A stretch of DNA of 31,549 nucleotides from an uncultured Alphaproteobacteria bacterium (GCA_903933475.1 CAIZKE010000358.1:1-31549), one strand, 5' to 3'; positions 14,479 through 22,991 are shown, counted from the stretch's first letter. The notes: a model not told the origin generated them from the sequence alone. Made by a program: numbers and translations.

Positions 14479-14525
14479 CTAAACTTGTCCATGGTCTGCA
14501 GAGGTATCCCTCTGGAGTCGCGGCC

Positions 14526-15164
14526 GTGGCCAAGCCCCCCAAGAAGTCCGAGCCGGAAGAAGTCGATCTGGAAGGCGCTGAAGGCGCTGAAGGCGCGGAA
14601 AAGCCCGAGGGCGGCAAGAAGCTTCCCATCCGGCTTATCATCATCGCCGCGGCCGCCTTGCTTGTCCTCGTAGGCGGTGGAGCTGGTGCCTATTTCATGT
14701 TCTTCAAGAAGCCGCCCGCCGCTGAAGGCAAGGCTGACGACAAGGCGGAAAAGAAGGACGAGAAGGGCGAAAAGGACAAGAAGAAGAAGGAAGGCGAAGG
14801 CGAGAAGAAGGACGGTGCCGCAGGTGCCGCTGCCGTGGTGGTCACCGAGGGCCCCGATGGTGTCTTTTTCTGCACCCTGCCGAACATGGTCGCGAACATG
14901 CAGGCCGCCGATGGCCGTCCGACCTACCTGAAGCTCAAGATCACACTCGAGGCTCCCAACCAGGAAGCGGCGGATATGATCGCTCCCGCGCTCCCGCGGA
15001 TTCAGGATATGTTCCAGGGGTTCCTCCGGGAACTGCGCCCGGAAGACCTTCAGGGCTCACAGGGAACCTTTCAGCTCCGTAGGGAGGTCCTGCGCAGGAT
15101 CAACCTGGTGATCGCCCCGGCGCGCGTAAATTCAGTCCTGATCGAGGAGATGCTCATCAGCTAG
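14526..15164 (+). CDS. fliL: Flagellar basal body-associated protein FliL
   Basis: A 212-residue single-pass inner-membrane protein that surrounds the stator and supports motor torque. A cytoplasmic acidic N-terminus (to ~33) is followed by one membrane helix (about 35-58), then an unusually charged linker (about 68-98) made mostly of Lys, Glu, Asp and Gly, then the conserved periplasmic domain from YLKLKITLEAPNQEA to the C-terminal VNSVLIEEMLIS. The start is GTG with GGAG nine bases upstream. The last residues (LIEEMLIS) match the family's end. It is the first gene of the fliL-fliM unit, 26 bp upstream of fliM, divergent from flgF. The linker is longer and more charged than in enteric FliL. 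Confidence 0.93.
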   Translation: MAKPPKKSEPEEVDLEGAEGAEGAEKPEGGKKLPIRLIIIAAAALLVLVGGGAGAYFMFFKKPPAAEGKADDKAEKKDEKGEKDKKKKEGEGEKKDGAAGAAAVVVTEGPDGVFFCTLPNMVANMQAADGRPTYLKLKITLEAPNQEAADMIAPALPRIQDMFQGFLRELRPEDLQGSQGTFQLRREVLRRINLVIAPARVNSVLIEEMLIS

Positions 15165-15190
15165 GGCCTGGCCCGGCTGGAGAAGGCGAC

Positions 15191-16258
15191 ATGGCGGAAT
15201 CAGACGACATCGCAACGAGCGTGGAAGAAGGGTGGGGGCGGAGCGACTCCTCAGATGGCGTTGCCGGTGCCGAACGCATCCTCAACCAGGATGAGATCGA
15301 CAGTCTCCTAGGTTTTGATCTTTCGGATGACGATTCTGGCGCTCGCAGCGGCATCCGCGCCATCATCAACTCGGCCCTGGTCTCCTACGAGCGCCTGCCG
15401 ATGCTCGAGATCGTCTTCGACCGCCTGGTGCGGTACATGACGACCTCACTTCGCAATTTCACCTCGGACAACGTCGAGGTCAGCCTGGACAGCATCTCCT
15501 CGATCCGTTTCGGGGACTATCTGAATTCTATTCCGCTTCCGGCCATCCTCGCGGTCGTCAAGGCCGAGCAGCTCGAGAACTACGGGCTGCTGACCGTGGA
15601 TTCGAACCTCATCTACTCGATCGTTGATGTCCTGCTCGGCGGGCGCCGCGGAACGGCAGCCATGCGGATTGAGGGGCGTCCCTACACGACCATCGAACGC
15701 GTGCTGGTCCAGCGGATGGTTGAAGTCGTCCTCGGGGACGCCAAGCTGGCCTTCGAGCCCCTGACCCCTGTCACCTTCACACTCGACAGGCTGGAGACAA
15801 ATCCGCGTTTTGCCGCCATTGCCCGTCCTGCCAACGCTGCGATCCTGGTCAAGCTGCGGATCGACATGGAGGACCGGGGCGGCCGTATCGAGCTCCTGTT
15901 GCCCTATGCGACGCTCGAGCCCATCCGCAAGATGCTGCTCCAGCAGTTCATGGGCGAGAAGTTCGGACGCGACAACATCTGGGAAGGCCACCTGGCCACG
16001 GAACTCTGGACCACCCAGATGGACGTGCGCGCCGTTCTCGACGAACAACAGCTTCCGCTCCAGACCATCCTCAACCTGAAGGTCGGCGACACCCTGATGC
16101 TAAACGCCACACCAGACCAGGCGGTCGAGTTGCGGGCAGGCACCGTGTACCTGACGACCGCACGCATGGGGCGTCGAAACCACCAGATCGCGGTCCGCGT
16201 GGATGCCCCCCTCAGCGGGGTCGCGCGCTCCGCCGTACAGGAGATGATCAAGTCATGA
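15191..16258 (+). CDS. fliM: Flagellar motor switch protein FliM
   Basis: A 355-residue C-ring protein that binds phospho-CheY and switches rotation. The CheY-binding peptide LNQDEIDSLLGF is at residues 31-42, preceded by an acidic N-terminal extension of about 30 residues. The CheC-like middle domain holds the conserved DVLLGGRRG near residue 155, and the C-terminal SpoA-like domain contains LNLKVGDTLMLNATPDQAVEL and MGRRNHQIAVRV. The length is typical. The stop overlaps the next gene's ATG (ATGA, 16255-16258), implying coupling. FliG and FliN are not in the window. Confidence 0.97.
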   Translation: MAESDDIATSVEEGWGRSDSSDGVAGAERILNQDEIDSLLGFDLSDDDSGARSGIRAIINSALVSYERLPMLEIVFDRLVRYMTTSLRNFTSDNVEVSLDSISSIRFGDYLNSIPLPAILAVVKAEQLENYGLLTVDSNLIYSIVDVLLGGRRGTAAMRIEGRPYTTIERVLVQRMVEVVLGDAKLAFEPLTPVTFTLDRLETNPRFAAIARPANAAILVKLRIDMEDRGGRIELLLPYATLEPIRKMLLQQFMGEKFGRDNIWEGHLATELWTTQMDVRAVLDEQQLPLQTILNLKVGDTLMLNATPDQAVELRAGTVYLTTARMGRRNHQIAVRVDAPLSGVARSAVQEMIKS

Positions 16259-16782
16259 TTTCCATCGCCCTCAATCTCCTGCTCATGGCCCTGCTGTGTG
16301 GCGCGCTCTGGATGGGCTGGCGACTGAACCAGCGTCTCATGGTCCTTCGCGAAGGGCAGCTGGGCTTCGCGAAGGCGGTCGCTGAGCTTGACACCGCCGC
16401 GGCCCGGGCCGAGCGCGGGCTCGCGGACCTGAAGTCCGCCAGCGACGAGATGGCCGAAGTCCTGGTCAGCCGCATTGAACGCGCTCGAATCCTCGCTGCC
16501 CGGCTTGACCAGCAATTTGAGGCGGGTGCCCGGGCGGGCCTGGGCGTGGATGCGAGGGAGCCTGAGGTTTCGGAAGCCGACATCGAGCGCCTCAGCCGTA
16601 ACCTCGGCTCCCTGCTCGCTCAAAGCCGGGAGGCCCGCGCCCGGGGCCGAGATGCGGACCTGCCGACGGCCCCGCCGCGCCGGGCTGCCGTCGGTATTCG
16701 CAGGCGTCCCGAATTTGAGGATGATCTGTTTCTCTCGCCGGAGAGCCCTGCGCGATCCGCCTTCGCCGGAGCGGGTCGATGA
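16255..16782 (+). CDS. DUF6468-like membrane-anchored flagellar accessory protein (possible PflI counterpart)
   Basis: A 175-residue protein with one N-terminal membrane helix (ISIALNLLLMALLCGALWMGW) followed by a helical domain (RLMVLREGQLGFAKAVAELD, then AERGLADLKSASDEMAEVLVSRIERAR) resembling DUF6468. The C-terminal third is Arg- and Pro-rich and probably disordered. It overlaps fliM by 4 bp and overlaps the following motE-like gene by 4 bp, so it is almost certainly expressed with fliM. In Caulobacter the gene in this position is, as I recall, pflI, which affects flagellar positioning; synteny suggests but does not prove equivalence. Confidence 0.7.
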   Translation: MISIALNLLLMALLCGALWMGWRLNQRLMVLREGQLGFAKAVAELDTAAARAERGLADLKSASDEMAEVLVSRIERARILAARLDQQFEAGARAGLGVDAREPEVSEADIERLSRNLGSLLAQSREARARGRDADLPTAPPRRAAVGIRRRPEFEDDLFLSPESPARSAFAGAGR

Positions 16783-17579
16783 GCCGCTTTCCCAGGATCC
16801 TTCCCCTCGTGGGGGTCGCCGCCGGCGGGGTTCTGGCGCTCAATGCGCTGGCGGGTGCCAAGGGCGCTCCGGACCTGTTTTCGGGGGCCCGCGCCTTCGC
16901 CCAGGACGTTACGGCCCCGGCAGGGGGCAAGGCGGGGACGGCCGGCACCAAGTCTCCGGCCGCCAAGCCTTCAGAGGGCGCTCCTGCTGATCCCACCAAG
17001 ATCGCCGCAGCGGCGGCGGCGCCGAAGCCCCTGGTGTGTGCTCCGACAGCGGCAGAGCTGGCAAAGGAGGCTGGCCTTTCACCGGCCGAGCTGCAGGTCC
17101 TGCAGAGCCTTGGAACCCGCCGAGGCCAGCTTGACCAGCGGGAGTCGGATCTCAGCACGCAGATCGCACTCCTGGCTGCGGCCGAGACCAAGCTCGACGC
17201 CAAGGTAAAAACCCTCAACGGCCTGAAGTCCGACATCAAGGGCTTGCTCAAGGTCGCTGACGACCAGGAGGCCGCCGAAGTGGGCAGGATGGTCAAGGTG
17301 TTCGAGTCCATGAAGCCCAAGGACGCTGCGCCCCGCATGGTCCTGCTCAGTGACGCCGTTCGACTCCCCATCGCCGCCAAGCTGAAGGAAAAGTCCCTGG
17401 CCCTGATCCTGGCTCAGATGCCGCCAGCCGAAGCCAAGAAGCTGACCGAGTCCCTCGCCACCCGCTTCAATTCGGTCCGTTCGGCGGCTGCCGACTCCGG
17501 CGCGGCTCCCGCGCCTTCTGGCGTGACCCCACCGGCGGGTGCCCGGGCGGCGGCGCCGGCCCAGCCGGGTCCAGCCTGA
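16779..17579 (+). CDS. MotE-like periplasmic motility protein
   Basis: A 266-residue protein with an N-terminal signal or anchor (PRILPLVGVAAGGVLALNAL), an Ala/Pro/Lys-rich segment to about 85, a coiled coil (about 103-160) and a MgtE-N/MotE-like helical domain (about 170-228) with KVFESMKPKDAAPRM and ILAQMPPAEAKKLTE. The C-terminus is Pro/Ala-rich. Proteins of this kind act as periplasmic chaperones of motility proteins in Rhizobiales (MotE with MotC). Here it follows fliM and the DUF6468-like gene with 4-bp overlap, and precedes the TPR gene by 3 bp. The partner in this organism is unknown. Confidence 0.78.
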   Translation: MSRFPRILPLVGVAAGGVLALNALAGAKGAPDLFSGARAFAQDVTAPAGGKAGTAGTKSPAAKPSEGAPADPTKIAAAAAAPKPLVCAPTAAELAKEAGLSPAELQVLQSLGTRRGQLDQRESDLSTQIALLAAAETKLDAKVKTLNGLKSDIKGLLKVADDQEAAEVGRMVKVFESMKPKDAAPRMVLLSDAVRLPIAAKLKEKSLALILAQMPPAEAKKLTESLATRFNSVRSAAADSGAAPAPSGVTPPAGARAAAPAQPGPA

Positions 17580-17582
17580 TCC

Positions 17583-20564
17583 ATGTCCCTGCGCCGTTCA
17601 CTCGGATCCAGCGTCGCCGCAATAGCGATCGTCGCGTCGGTCGCCACCCCCATCGGTGCGGCACCCACGGCTGCATCTCAGCCTGTCCGGGTCGGCGAGG
17701 CCTCTGACTTCACCCGGCTTGACTTCGGCCCCGGGGTTTCGACCCGGCGCGAGGGCACCGTGCTCACCGTGACCTTCCCGGCCGCGACACGCCCGGATCT
17801 CTCTCGGTTCCGCACCTCTCCGCCCCGGTGGATCGAAGCTGTGCGCATCGCCCAGGCAGGCGGGCGCACCCAGCTGGTCCTGACCCTTTCCAAGGACGCC
17901 GACATGAAGTCGGGCGTCGCTGACGGCTCGGTATGGGTCAACCTGACCTCCCGGCCCGAACCTACCGGTCCCGCCGCGGAAGGTCCTGCGCCGGGAGAGG
18001 CGTCCGTCGCCGAGGCGGCACCTGAACTTATCGAGCGGCCCGATCCGCTTCCGAAGGGCGGGATCGTCAAGGCGGATATCGCCCTCGGCCAGGGACAGGC
18101 GGTTCTCACCTTTCCCTTCGCCAACCCCGCGGGGGCCGCCGTCTTCCGGCGTGGTGGGGCCATCTGGGTCGTTTTCGATGTGCCCGCCAGCCTGGATATC
18201 TCGACCCTACCCCGAGGGCTGAGGCAGATGACTTCGGCCGAAGCCTACCGGGGGCCTGATTACGCCGCGGTGCGGATCGAAGCGCCTCCGGGAACACCCT
18301 TTCGGGCGGACTCGGCCGGCGCAGACTGGACCGTCACCCTCGGACGGGCCCCTTCGCCCCAGACACCGCTGGTGCGGGTGGTGCGCGACGAGGCTGGCGG
18401 CCCAGCAGCCCTGAAGAGCGCGGTGGCGGGTGCGACGCGCATTGTCCGCCTCGAGGATCCAGTTGTCGGCGACCGTATGACAGTCGTCACCGCCCTGGGG
18501 CCGGCCAAGGGCGCGCCCCTGAAGCGGCAATTCGCCCAGGTCACCGTCCTTCCGTCGTCCCAGGGACTCGCGCTGGAATCCTTCGTTCCCGACCTGGCCG
18601 TGACCCACGATGGCGACATTGTCCGGATCGGGCGGCCCGAGGGCCTGGCCTTGTCGCCCCTCTCGGTTGGTTCCGCTCCCGAGGACGCGATCCTCGATGC
18701 GCCGCGTCCTGCCATCATGCCCGCCCTGATCGACCAGGTGAACTGGCCCCAGACGGGACCCAAGGGCTTCCTTGACCGTTACAACACGCTCATCGCCGCC
18801 GCCGCCGAGGAAGCCCAGAAGGGAAGGGACGGGTCCACCGCCAGCCGCTTTGCCCTCGCGCGATTCCTGGTTGGCAGCGAGCTGTCCTTCGAAGCCATCG
18901 GGGTGTTAAACGACCTGGCCCGAGTGTCCCCAGAAGTGCTCGAATCCGCTGAGTTCAGGGGCCTGCGCGGCATCGCCCGGGTGATGGCGCGGCGGTATGC
19001 GGAGGCTGACACCGACTTCTCGGCGCCGATACTCGCCTCTGATCCCTCGGCAGCACTCTGGCGGGCCTATATTGCGGCCCAACTGGGACAGTGGACGGAG
19101 GTCCGCAACGCGTTCTCCGCGGGCGCCGAGGCCTTCAACCAGTTCTCTCCCGAGTGGAAGTCGCGGTTTGCCCGCGCCGAGGGGCAGGCGGCGCTCGCCC
19201 AGGGCGACTTCGAGGGTGCGGACAAGGCGATCCGTCTGGCCCTCGAGGACCGTGCGAACTCGACGGAGACCCTCTCCGTTCGACTTCTCCAGGCCCGATT
19301 GCTCGAAGCCCAGGGTGCAAAGGACCGCGCCGTCAGGATCTACCGGGCCGTCGCGACTGCGCCCCTCGAATGGTTGGCGACGCCCGCGGCCCTTCATGCG
19401 GCTCGCATCCGCCTGGACTCGGGCCGCATCGACATCAACCAGGCTGCAGAGGAACTCAACGCCCTGAGGTATCGCTGGCGGGGAGACGGCACCGAGATGG
19501 AGATCATCCGCACCCTCGGCGGCCTCTACCTGAACCAGGGTCGTTACCGCGAGGCGCTCGAGACCCTGAGGTCCGCAGGGCGCTCGCTTCCTGATCTTCC
19601 CGAGGCGGTGCAGCTACAGGCCGACCTGAACCAGGCCTTCAGGTCCTTGTTCATGGACGGGGTGGCGGATGGGCTTCAGCCCATCCAGGCCCTGGCCCTC
19701 TTCCTGGACTTCAAGGACCTTACACCCCTGGGCGCCGATGGCGACATGATGGTGCGGCGGCTCGTTGGACGCCTGGTCAAGGTCGATCTGCTGGAGCAGG
19801 CGGCCGAACTGCTCAAGTATCAGACGGAAAACCGCCTCGACGGTGCCCCGAAGGCCCAGGTCGCAACCGACCTGGCCGTCATCTACCTTATGGACCGCAA
19901 GCCCGAGCAGGCTCTCCAGGCGATCAATGATTCCCGCACGACCCTCCTTCCGCCAGCGATGCAGATGGAGCGCCGCAGGGTGGAGGCCCGCGCCCTCATC
20001 GCCCTGAACCGGCCCGGCGACGCCATAGAACTACTGGAGGCGGATCGAACGCCCGAGGGTGAGGAACTCCGTAACGAGATCACCTGGCGGCAGAAGAACT
20101 GGCCCCTCGCCGCCGCCGCCTTCGAGCGCAGCCTTGGCGACCGCTGGCGTCGTCCGGGCGCCCTGACCGCCGAGGAGGAAGGCAAGCTCCTGCGCGCCGG
20201 CATTGCCTACAGCCTCTCCGGGGATGACGGCGGCCTCACGCGGCTTCGCACCCGTTACGGTGATTTCATAGACCAGGCCCGGAACCCCGACGCCCTCAGG
20301 GTCGGACTGACCGGGATGGAGTCGGGAGAGATCGGTGCCGCCGACTTCAGTAAGGTGACTGCAGACAACGAAGCCTTCACAGGCTGGGTCGACAAGATGC
20401 GCACACGCTTCGCCAAGTCGGCTCCGGCGCCTGCCGCTGCTGCTGCCGGAACGGCATCTCGCGCCCCTGCGCCCGCCCCGCGCTCCACGACAGCTGCCGC
20501 GCCTTCGGCCCCGCCCTCGCCCTCAGCGCCACCTCGTCCGCCGACGCCTTCACGTCCTGCGTGA
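17583..20564 (+). CDS. Large exported TPR-repeat protein of the flagellar locus
   Basis: A 993-residue protein with an N-terminal signal peptide (residues 1 to about 26), so probably periplasmic. Residues ~38-120 form a beta-rich domain (FTRLDFGPGVSTRREG, VRIAQAGGRTQLVLTLS) reminiscent of AMIN-type domains; a second beta region runs to ~350. From ~385 onward it is helical with TPR-like repeats, for example LGQWTEVRNAFSAGAEAF, LAQGDFEGADKAIRLALEDR, YLNQGRYREALETLRSAG and LMDRKPEQALQAINDSR. The last ~60 residues are Pro/Ala/Ser-rich. It starts 3 bp after the motE-like gene. I do not recognise a characterised homologue; a scaffold or assembly role at the flagellar base is an inference from position. 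Confidence 0.8.
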   Translation: MSLRRSLGSSVAAIAIVASVATPIGAAPTAASQPVRVGEASDFTRLDFGPGVSTRREGTVLTVTFPAATRPDLSRFRTSPPRWIEAVRIAQAGGRTQLVLTLSKDADMKSGVADGSVWVNLTSRPEPTGPAAEGPAPGEASVAEAAPELIERPDPLPKGGIVKADIALGQGQAVLTFPFANPAGAAVFRRGGAIWVVFDVPASLDISTLPRGLRQMTSAEAYRGPDYAAVRIEAPPGTPFRADSAGADWTVTLGRAPSPQTPLVRVVRDEAGGPAALKSAVAGATRIVRLEDPVVGDRMTVVTALGPAKGAPLKRQFAQVTVLPSSQGLALESFVPDLAVTHDGDIVRIGRPEGLALSPLSVGSAPEDAILDAPRPAIMPALIDQVNWPQTGPKGFLDRYNTLIAAAAEEAQKGRDGSTASRFALARFLVGSELSFEAIGVLNDLARVSPEVLESAEFRGLRGIARVMARRYAEADTDFSAPILASDPSAALWRAYIAAQLGQWTEVRNAFSAGAEAFNQFSPEWKSRFARAEGQAALAQGDFEGADKAIRLALEDRANSTETLSVRLLQARLLEAQGAKDRAVRIYRAVATAPLEWLATPAALHAARIRLDSGRIDINQAAEELNALRYRWRGDGTEMEIIRTLGGLYLNQGRYREALETLRSAGRSLPDLPEAVQLQADLNQAFRSLFMDGVADGLQPIQALALFLDFKDLTPLGADGDMMVRRLVGRLVKVDLLEQAAELLKYQTENRLDGAPKAQVATDLAVIYLMDRKPEQALQAINDSRTTLLPPAMQMERRRVEARALIALNRPGDAIELLEADRTPEGEELRNEITWRQKNWPLAAAAFERSLGDRWRRPGALTAEEEGKLLRAGIAYSLSGDDGGLTRLRTRYGDFIDQARNPDALRVGLTGMESGEIGAADFSKVTADNEAFTGWVDKMRTRFAKSAPAPAAAAAGTASRAPAPAPRSTTAAAPSAPPSPSAPPRPPTPSRPA

Positions 20565-20649
20565 GGCGGGCCGAGTGAGGAGGGCCGCCTAAATGGGGCC
20601 CAACTGGGGAGGGGACGCCTAGCGCTCCGTCAGATTCGAAGTTCCGGGA

Positions 20650-21450
20650 TCAGCCGCCCGAGGCGCGCTGGAAGCTTTCGATCAGGCTGCCGGCCACCAG
20701 TCGCCATCCGTCAACCAGGACAAAGAAGATCAGCTTGAAGGGCAGGGACACCACGACTGGGGGCAGCATCATCATGCCCATGCTCATCAGGACGCTGGCC
20801 ACCACCAGGTCAATGACCAGAAAGGGGATGAAGAGCAGGAAGCCGATCTCGAAGGCTGTCTTCAGCTCGGAAATCATGAAGGCCGGGGTCACGACGCGGA
20901 TCGGGACATCCTGGGCGGTGGCGGGACGGGGTATCTTCGAAAGGCGGATGAAGAGGGCGAGGTCATCGCGATCCACCTGGCTGAGCATGAAGGTCTTCAC
21001 GGGTCCGCTGGCCGCCTCGATGGCGGCTGGAAGCTCCATCTGGTTGTTCATCAGCGGTCGAATCCCGAGGTCATAGGACTTCTGCAGGGTCGGGGTCATG
21101 ACGATCGCTGACATGAACAGGGCCAGGCTGATCAGGACGGCGTTCGGCGGACTCTGCTGGATGCCCAGTGCCGTCCTCAGGAGGGAAAGCACGACCACCA
21201 TCCGAACGAACGAGGTGGTCATGATGACGATGGACGGTGCCAGCGACAGGACCGTCAGCAGGCCGATCAACTGGACGACCCTCTGGGTCAGGCCCGCGCC
21301 CGATCCTAGGTCGATGTTCACAGCCTGGGCGAGGGCCGCAGCCGGGAAGATGAGACCGATCGCCCCCGCCATCAGAGCGAGCCGTGCGGCCTGACGGAGA
21401 TCCGCCTTGAGCGCAGCCATCCGGAGGGTCTGTGACTCGGCTCTGGACAT
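20650..21450 (-). CDS. fliP: Flagellar export gate protein FliP
   Basis: A 266-residue core membrane protein of the flagellar type III export gate. After a signal-like segment (LALMAGAIGLIFPAAALAQA), the family sequence is clear: QLIGLLTVLSLAPSIVIMTT, SFVRMVVVLSLLRTALGIQQ, PPNAVLISLALFMSAIVMTPTL, and the late VTPAFMISELKTAFEIGFLL and GMMMLPPVVVSLPFKLIFFV. The start at 21450 is chosen because it lies 2 bp after the fliO stop with GGAAG upstream; a longer frame reads through fliO in another phase and is unlikely. It forms a two-gene unit with fliO on the minus strand, divergent from flgB. Confidence 0.95.
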   Translation of the reverse strand: MSRAESQTLRMAALKADLRQAARLALMAGAIGLIFPAAALAQAVNIDLGSGAGLTQRVVQLIGLLTVLSLAPSIVIMTTSFVRMVVVLSLLRTALGIQQSPPNAVLISLALFMSAIVMTPTLQKSYDLGIRPLMNNQMELPAAIEAASGPVKTFMLSQVDRDDLALFIRLSKIPRPATAQDVPIRVVTPAFMISELKTAFEIGFLLFIPFLVIDLVVASVLMSMGMMMLPPVVVSLPFKLIFFVLVDGWRLVAGSLIESFQRASGG

Positions 21451-21452
21451 GC

Positions 21453-21725
21453 TCAGGCTTCCAGTTTCCGGGCCGGCGGGTTGAGTTCGCGACCCTCTCC
21501 CAGCATCAGGAGCCGGGATTCGCCGTCGCATTCCACAAGGACCAGACGCCGTGCCGGGTCCAGCACCAGGGTTTCGATGACCTTCATCCTGCGCTCCCGG
21601 GTCGAGCCCGGCATGCGCAGTGTCGCCCCGGGTCCGAAGCGCCGCAGCAGAACCGCAGCGATCCCTATCAGGCCAAGGGTGAACAGGAGGGCGAAGGTCG
21701 CCCGGGCGAGATTCATAGCGTCCAT
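21453..21725 (-). CDS. fliO: Flagellar biosynthetic protein FliO
   Basis: A short (90-residue) FliO: one membrane helix (ATFALLFTLGLIGIAAVLLRRF) and a small cytoplasmic domain with MKVIETLVLDPARRLVLVEC and RLLMLGEG, the two strands typical of FliO. FliO helps FliP oligomerise in the export gate. The start is uncertain among ATG 21725, TTG 21731 and ATG 21716; no candidate has a strong ribosome binding site. The stop is 2 bp before the fliP ATG. A CtrA-type box lies 25 bp upstream and is shared with flgB. Confidence 0.87.
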   Translation of the reverse strand: MDAMNLARATFALLFTLGLIGIAAVLLRRFGPGATLRMPGSTRERRMKVIETLVLDPARRLVLVECDGESRLLMLGEGRELNPPARKLEA

Positions 21726-21749
21726 GGCCAACAGCCTGCCAAGAGGATG

Positions 21750-21764
21750 TTAAGGAGCGATTAA
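21750..21764. promoter_or_regulatory. CtrA box TTAA-N7-TTAA between fliO and flgB
   Basis: TTAAGGAGCGATTAA matches the full CtrA consensus TTAA-N7-TTAA and continues as TTAACC. It sits in the 62-bp gap between the divergent fliO and flgB starts, so a bound dimer could control both. Its position about 25-40 bp from each start codon leaves room for only short leaders. Confidence 0.75.
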
Positions 21765-21787
21765 CCCTGTTTGTTTACCGTGAAGGC

Positions 21788-22207
21788 ATGGACGTTTCCT
21801 CCATACCTCTCTTCGCCATGCTGCGCAGTCGGATGAACTATTTCTCCGACCGCCAGCGGCTCGTGGCTGAGAACATCGCAAACTCGGCCACGCCGGGTTT
21901 CCGGCCTCAGGATTTGACGCCGTTCAGCTTCCGGAACACCGGCGGCGGCTCAGAATCGCCAACTGTCCTGCGGGTTACCAACCCTGCGCACATGCGGCCC
22001 TCGGGATCGGACGCCGCCGCTGCGGCAAACGGTTTTCGTACGGAGCGGCGCGCCGACACAGTCACTACGCTCGACGGGAACCAGGTCTCCCTCGAGGACG
22101 AGATGATGCGGATGGCGGACTCCCGGATGAACTATGAGGCCGCGATCGGCTTCTACCAGAAGTCCATGACCATGATCCGGACCGCCGCCCGGGCCCCGGG
22201 CAGATAG
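21788..22207 (+). CDS. flgB: Flagellar proximal rod protein FlgB
   Basis: A 139-residue rod protein. The start MDVSSIPLFAMLRSRMNYFS and the rod motif LVAENIANSATPGFRPQDL are typical of FlgB, as is the C-terminal VSLEDEMMRMADSRMNYEAA. The length is normal. The ribosome binding site is weak (GAAGG very close to the ATG). It opens the flgB-flgC-fliE-fliQ-fliR-flhB series, with 10 bp to flgC, and lies just downstream of a CtrA-type box, fitting a class II flagellar operon. Confidence 0.95.
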   Translation: MDVSSIPLFAMLRSRMNYFSDRQRLVAENIANSATPGFRPQDLTPFSFRNTGGGSESPTVLRVTNPAHMRPSGSDAAAAANGFRTERRADTVTTLDGNQVSLEDEMMRMADSRMNYEAAIGFYQKSMTMIRTAARAPGR

Positions 22208-22217
22208 GAGCGATTGA

Positions 22218-22637
22218 ATGGCTGATGTGCGCCCCCCGTCCAATGCGGTCCAGGCCATCGCTGCCACCGCCCTGCGCGCTGAGCAGGCGCGGATGCGGAT
22301 CATTGCCGAGAATATCGCCAACGCGAACTCTACCTCCCGGTCGCCGGGCGGGGATCCCTACCGCAGACAGGTCCCAGTCTTCGAACCGGTGCGGACCGAG
22401 GCGGGGCAGGGCGTCAAGATGGTGCGGGTCCTGCCCGACCAGAGTGAGTTCAAGACCGAGTACGATCCAGGTCATCCGTCCGCCGACGCCAATGGCTACG
22501 TCAAGCTGCCGAACGTAAACACCCTCATCGAGTCGCTGGACATGCGTTCCGCCCAGCGCGCCTACGAGGCCAACCTCAACGTGATCGAGACCGCCCGGGC
22601 CATGGAACTCCGGACCCTGGACCTGATCCGGAAGTGA
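22218..22637 (+). CDS. flgC: Flagellar proximal rod protein FlgC
   Basis: A 139-residue rod protein. The N-terminal rod motif (AEQARMRIIAENIANANST region, residues ~22-40), the YRRQVPVFEP segment, VKLPNVNTLIESLDM and the C-terminal MRSAQRAYEANLNVIETARA are the expected FlgC landmarks. The length is standard. It lies 10 bp after flgB, preceded by AGGAG at 22207-22211, and 13 bp before fliE. Confidence 0.95.
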   Translation: MADVRPPSNAVQAIAATALRAEQARMRIIAENIANANSTSRSPGGDPYRRQVPVFEPVRTEAGQGVKMVRVLPDQSEFKTEYDPGHPSADANGYVKLPNVNTLIESLDMRSAQRAYEANLNVIETARAMELRTLDLIRK

Positions 22638-22650
22638 TGGGAGAAGCTGA

Positions 22651-22959
22651 ATGATCACCGCCCTCAGCGTTGCAAAGGCTTATGCCGCCGCTCAGAAGGG
22701 CGTGTCAGGCTTGGCCACGGACGCCTCCGGAGGGGCTGGAGGCCTCGATTTCAGCGCAATGGTCAAGACGGCCGTCGGTAATGCAATCGACACCTCGAAG
22801 ACAGCCGAGCAGCAGATCGTGTCGCACGCCCAGGGCAAGGCTCAGTTGATCGATGTGGCCACGGCCGTGTCCGCCGCCGAAACCAGCCTGGAGGCGGTCC
22901 TCGCAGTACGGGACCAGGTCATCAGCGCCTACCAGGAAATCATGCGTATGCCGATCTGA
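22651..22959 (+). CDS. fliE: Flagellar hook-basal body complex protein FliE
   Basis: A 102-residue protein linking the MS-ring to the rod. The conserved C-terminal half is present: QLIDVATAVSAAETSLEAVL followed by AVRDQVISAYQEIMRMPI, the usual FliE ending. The N-terminal half is Ala/Gly-rich and less conserved, as in other members. It has no signal peptide, consistent with export through the flagellar apparatus. Neighbours are flgC (13 bp upstream) and fliQ (32 bp downstream). Confidence 0.94.
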   Translation: MITALSVAKAYAAAQKGVSGLATDASGGAGGLDFSAMVKTAVGNAIDTSKTAEQQIVSHAQGKAQLIDVATAVSAAETSLEAVLAVRDQVISAYQEIMRMPI

Positions 22960-22991
22960 CCCTTGGGGTTGGCGGCGGGGAGAGTTTCGCC

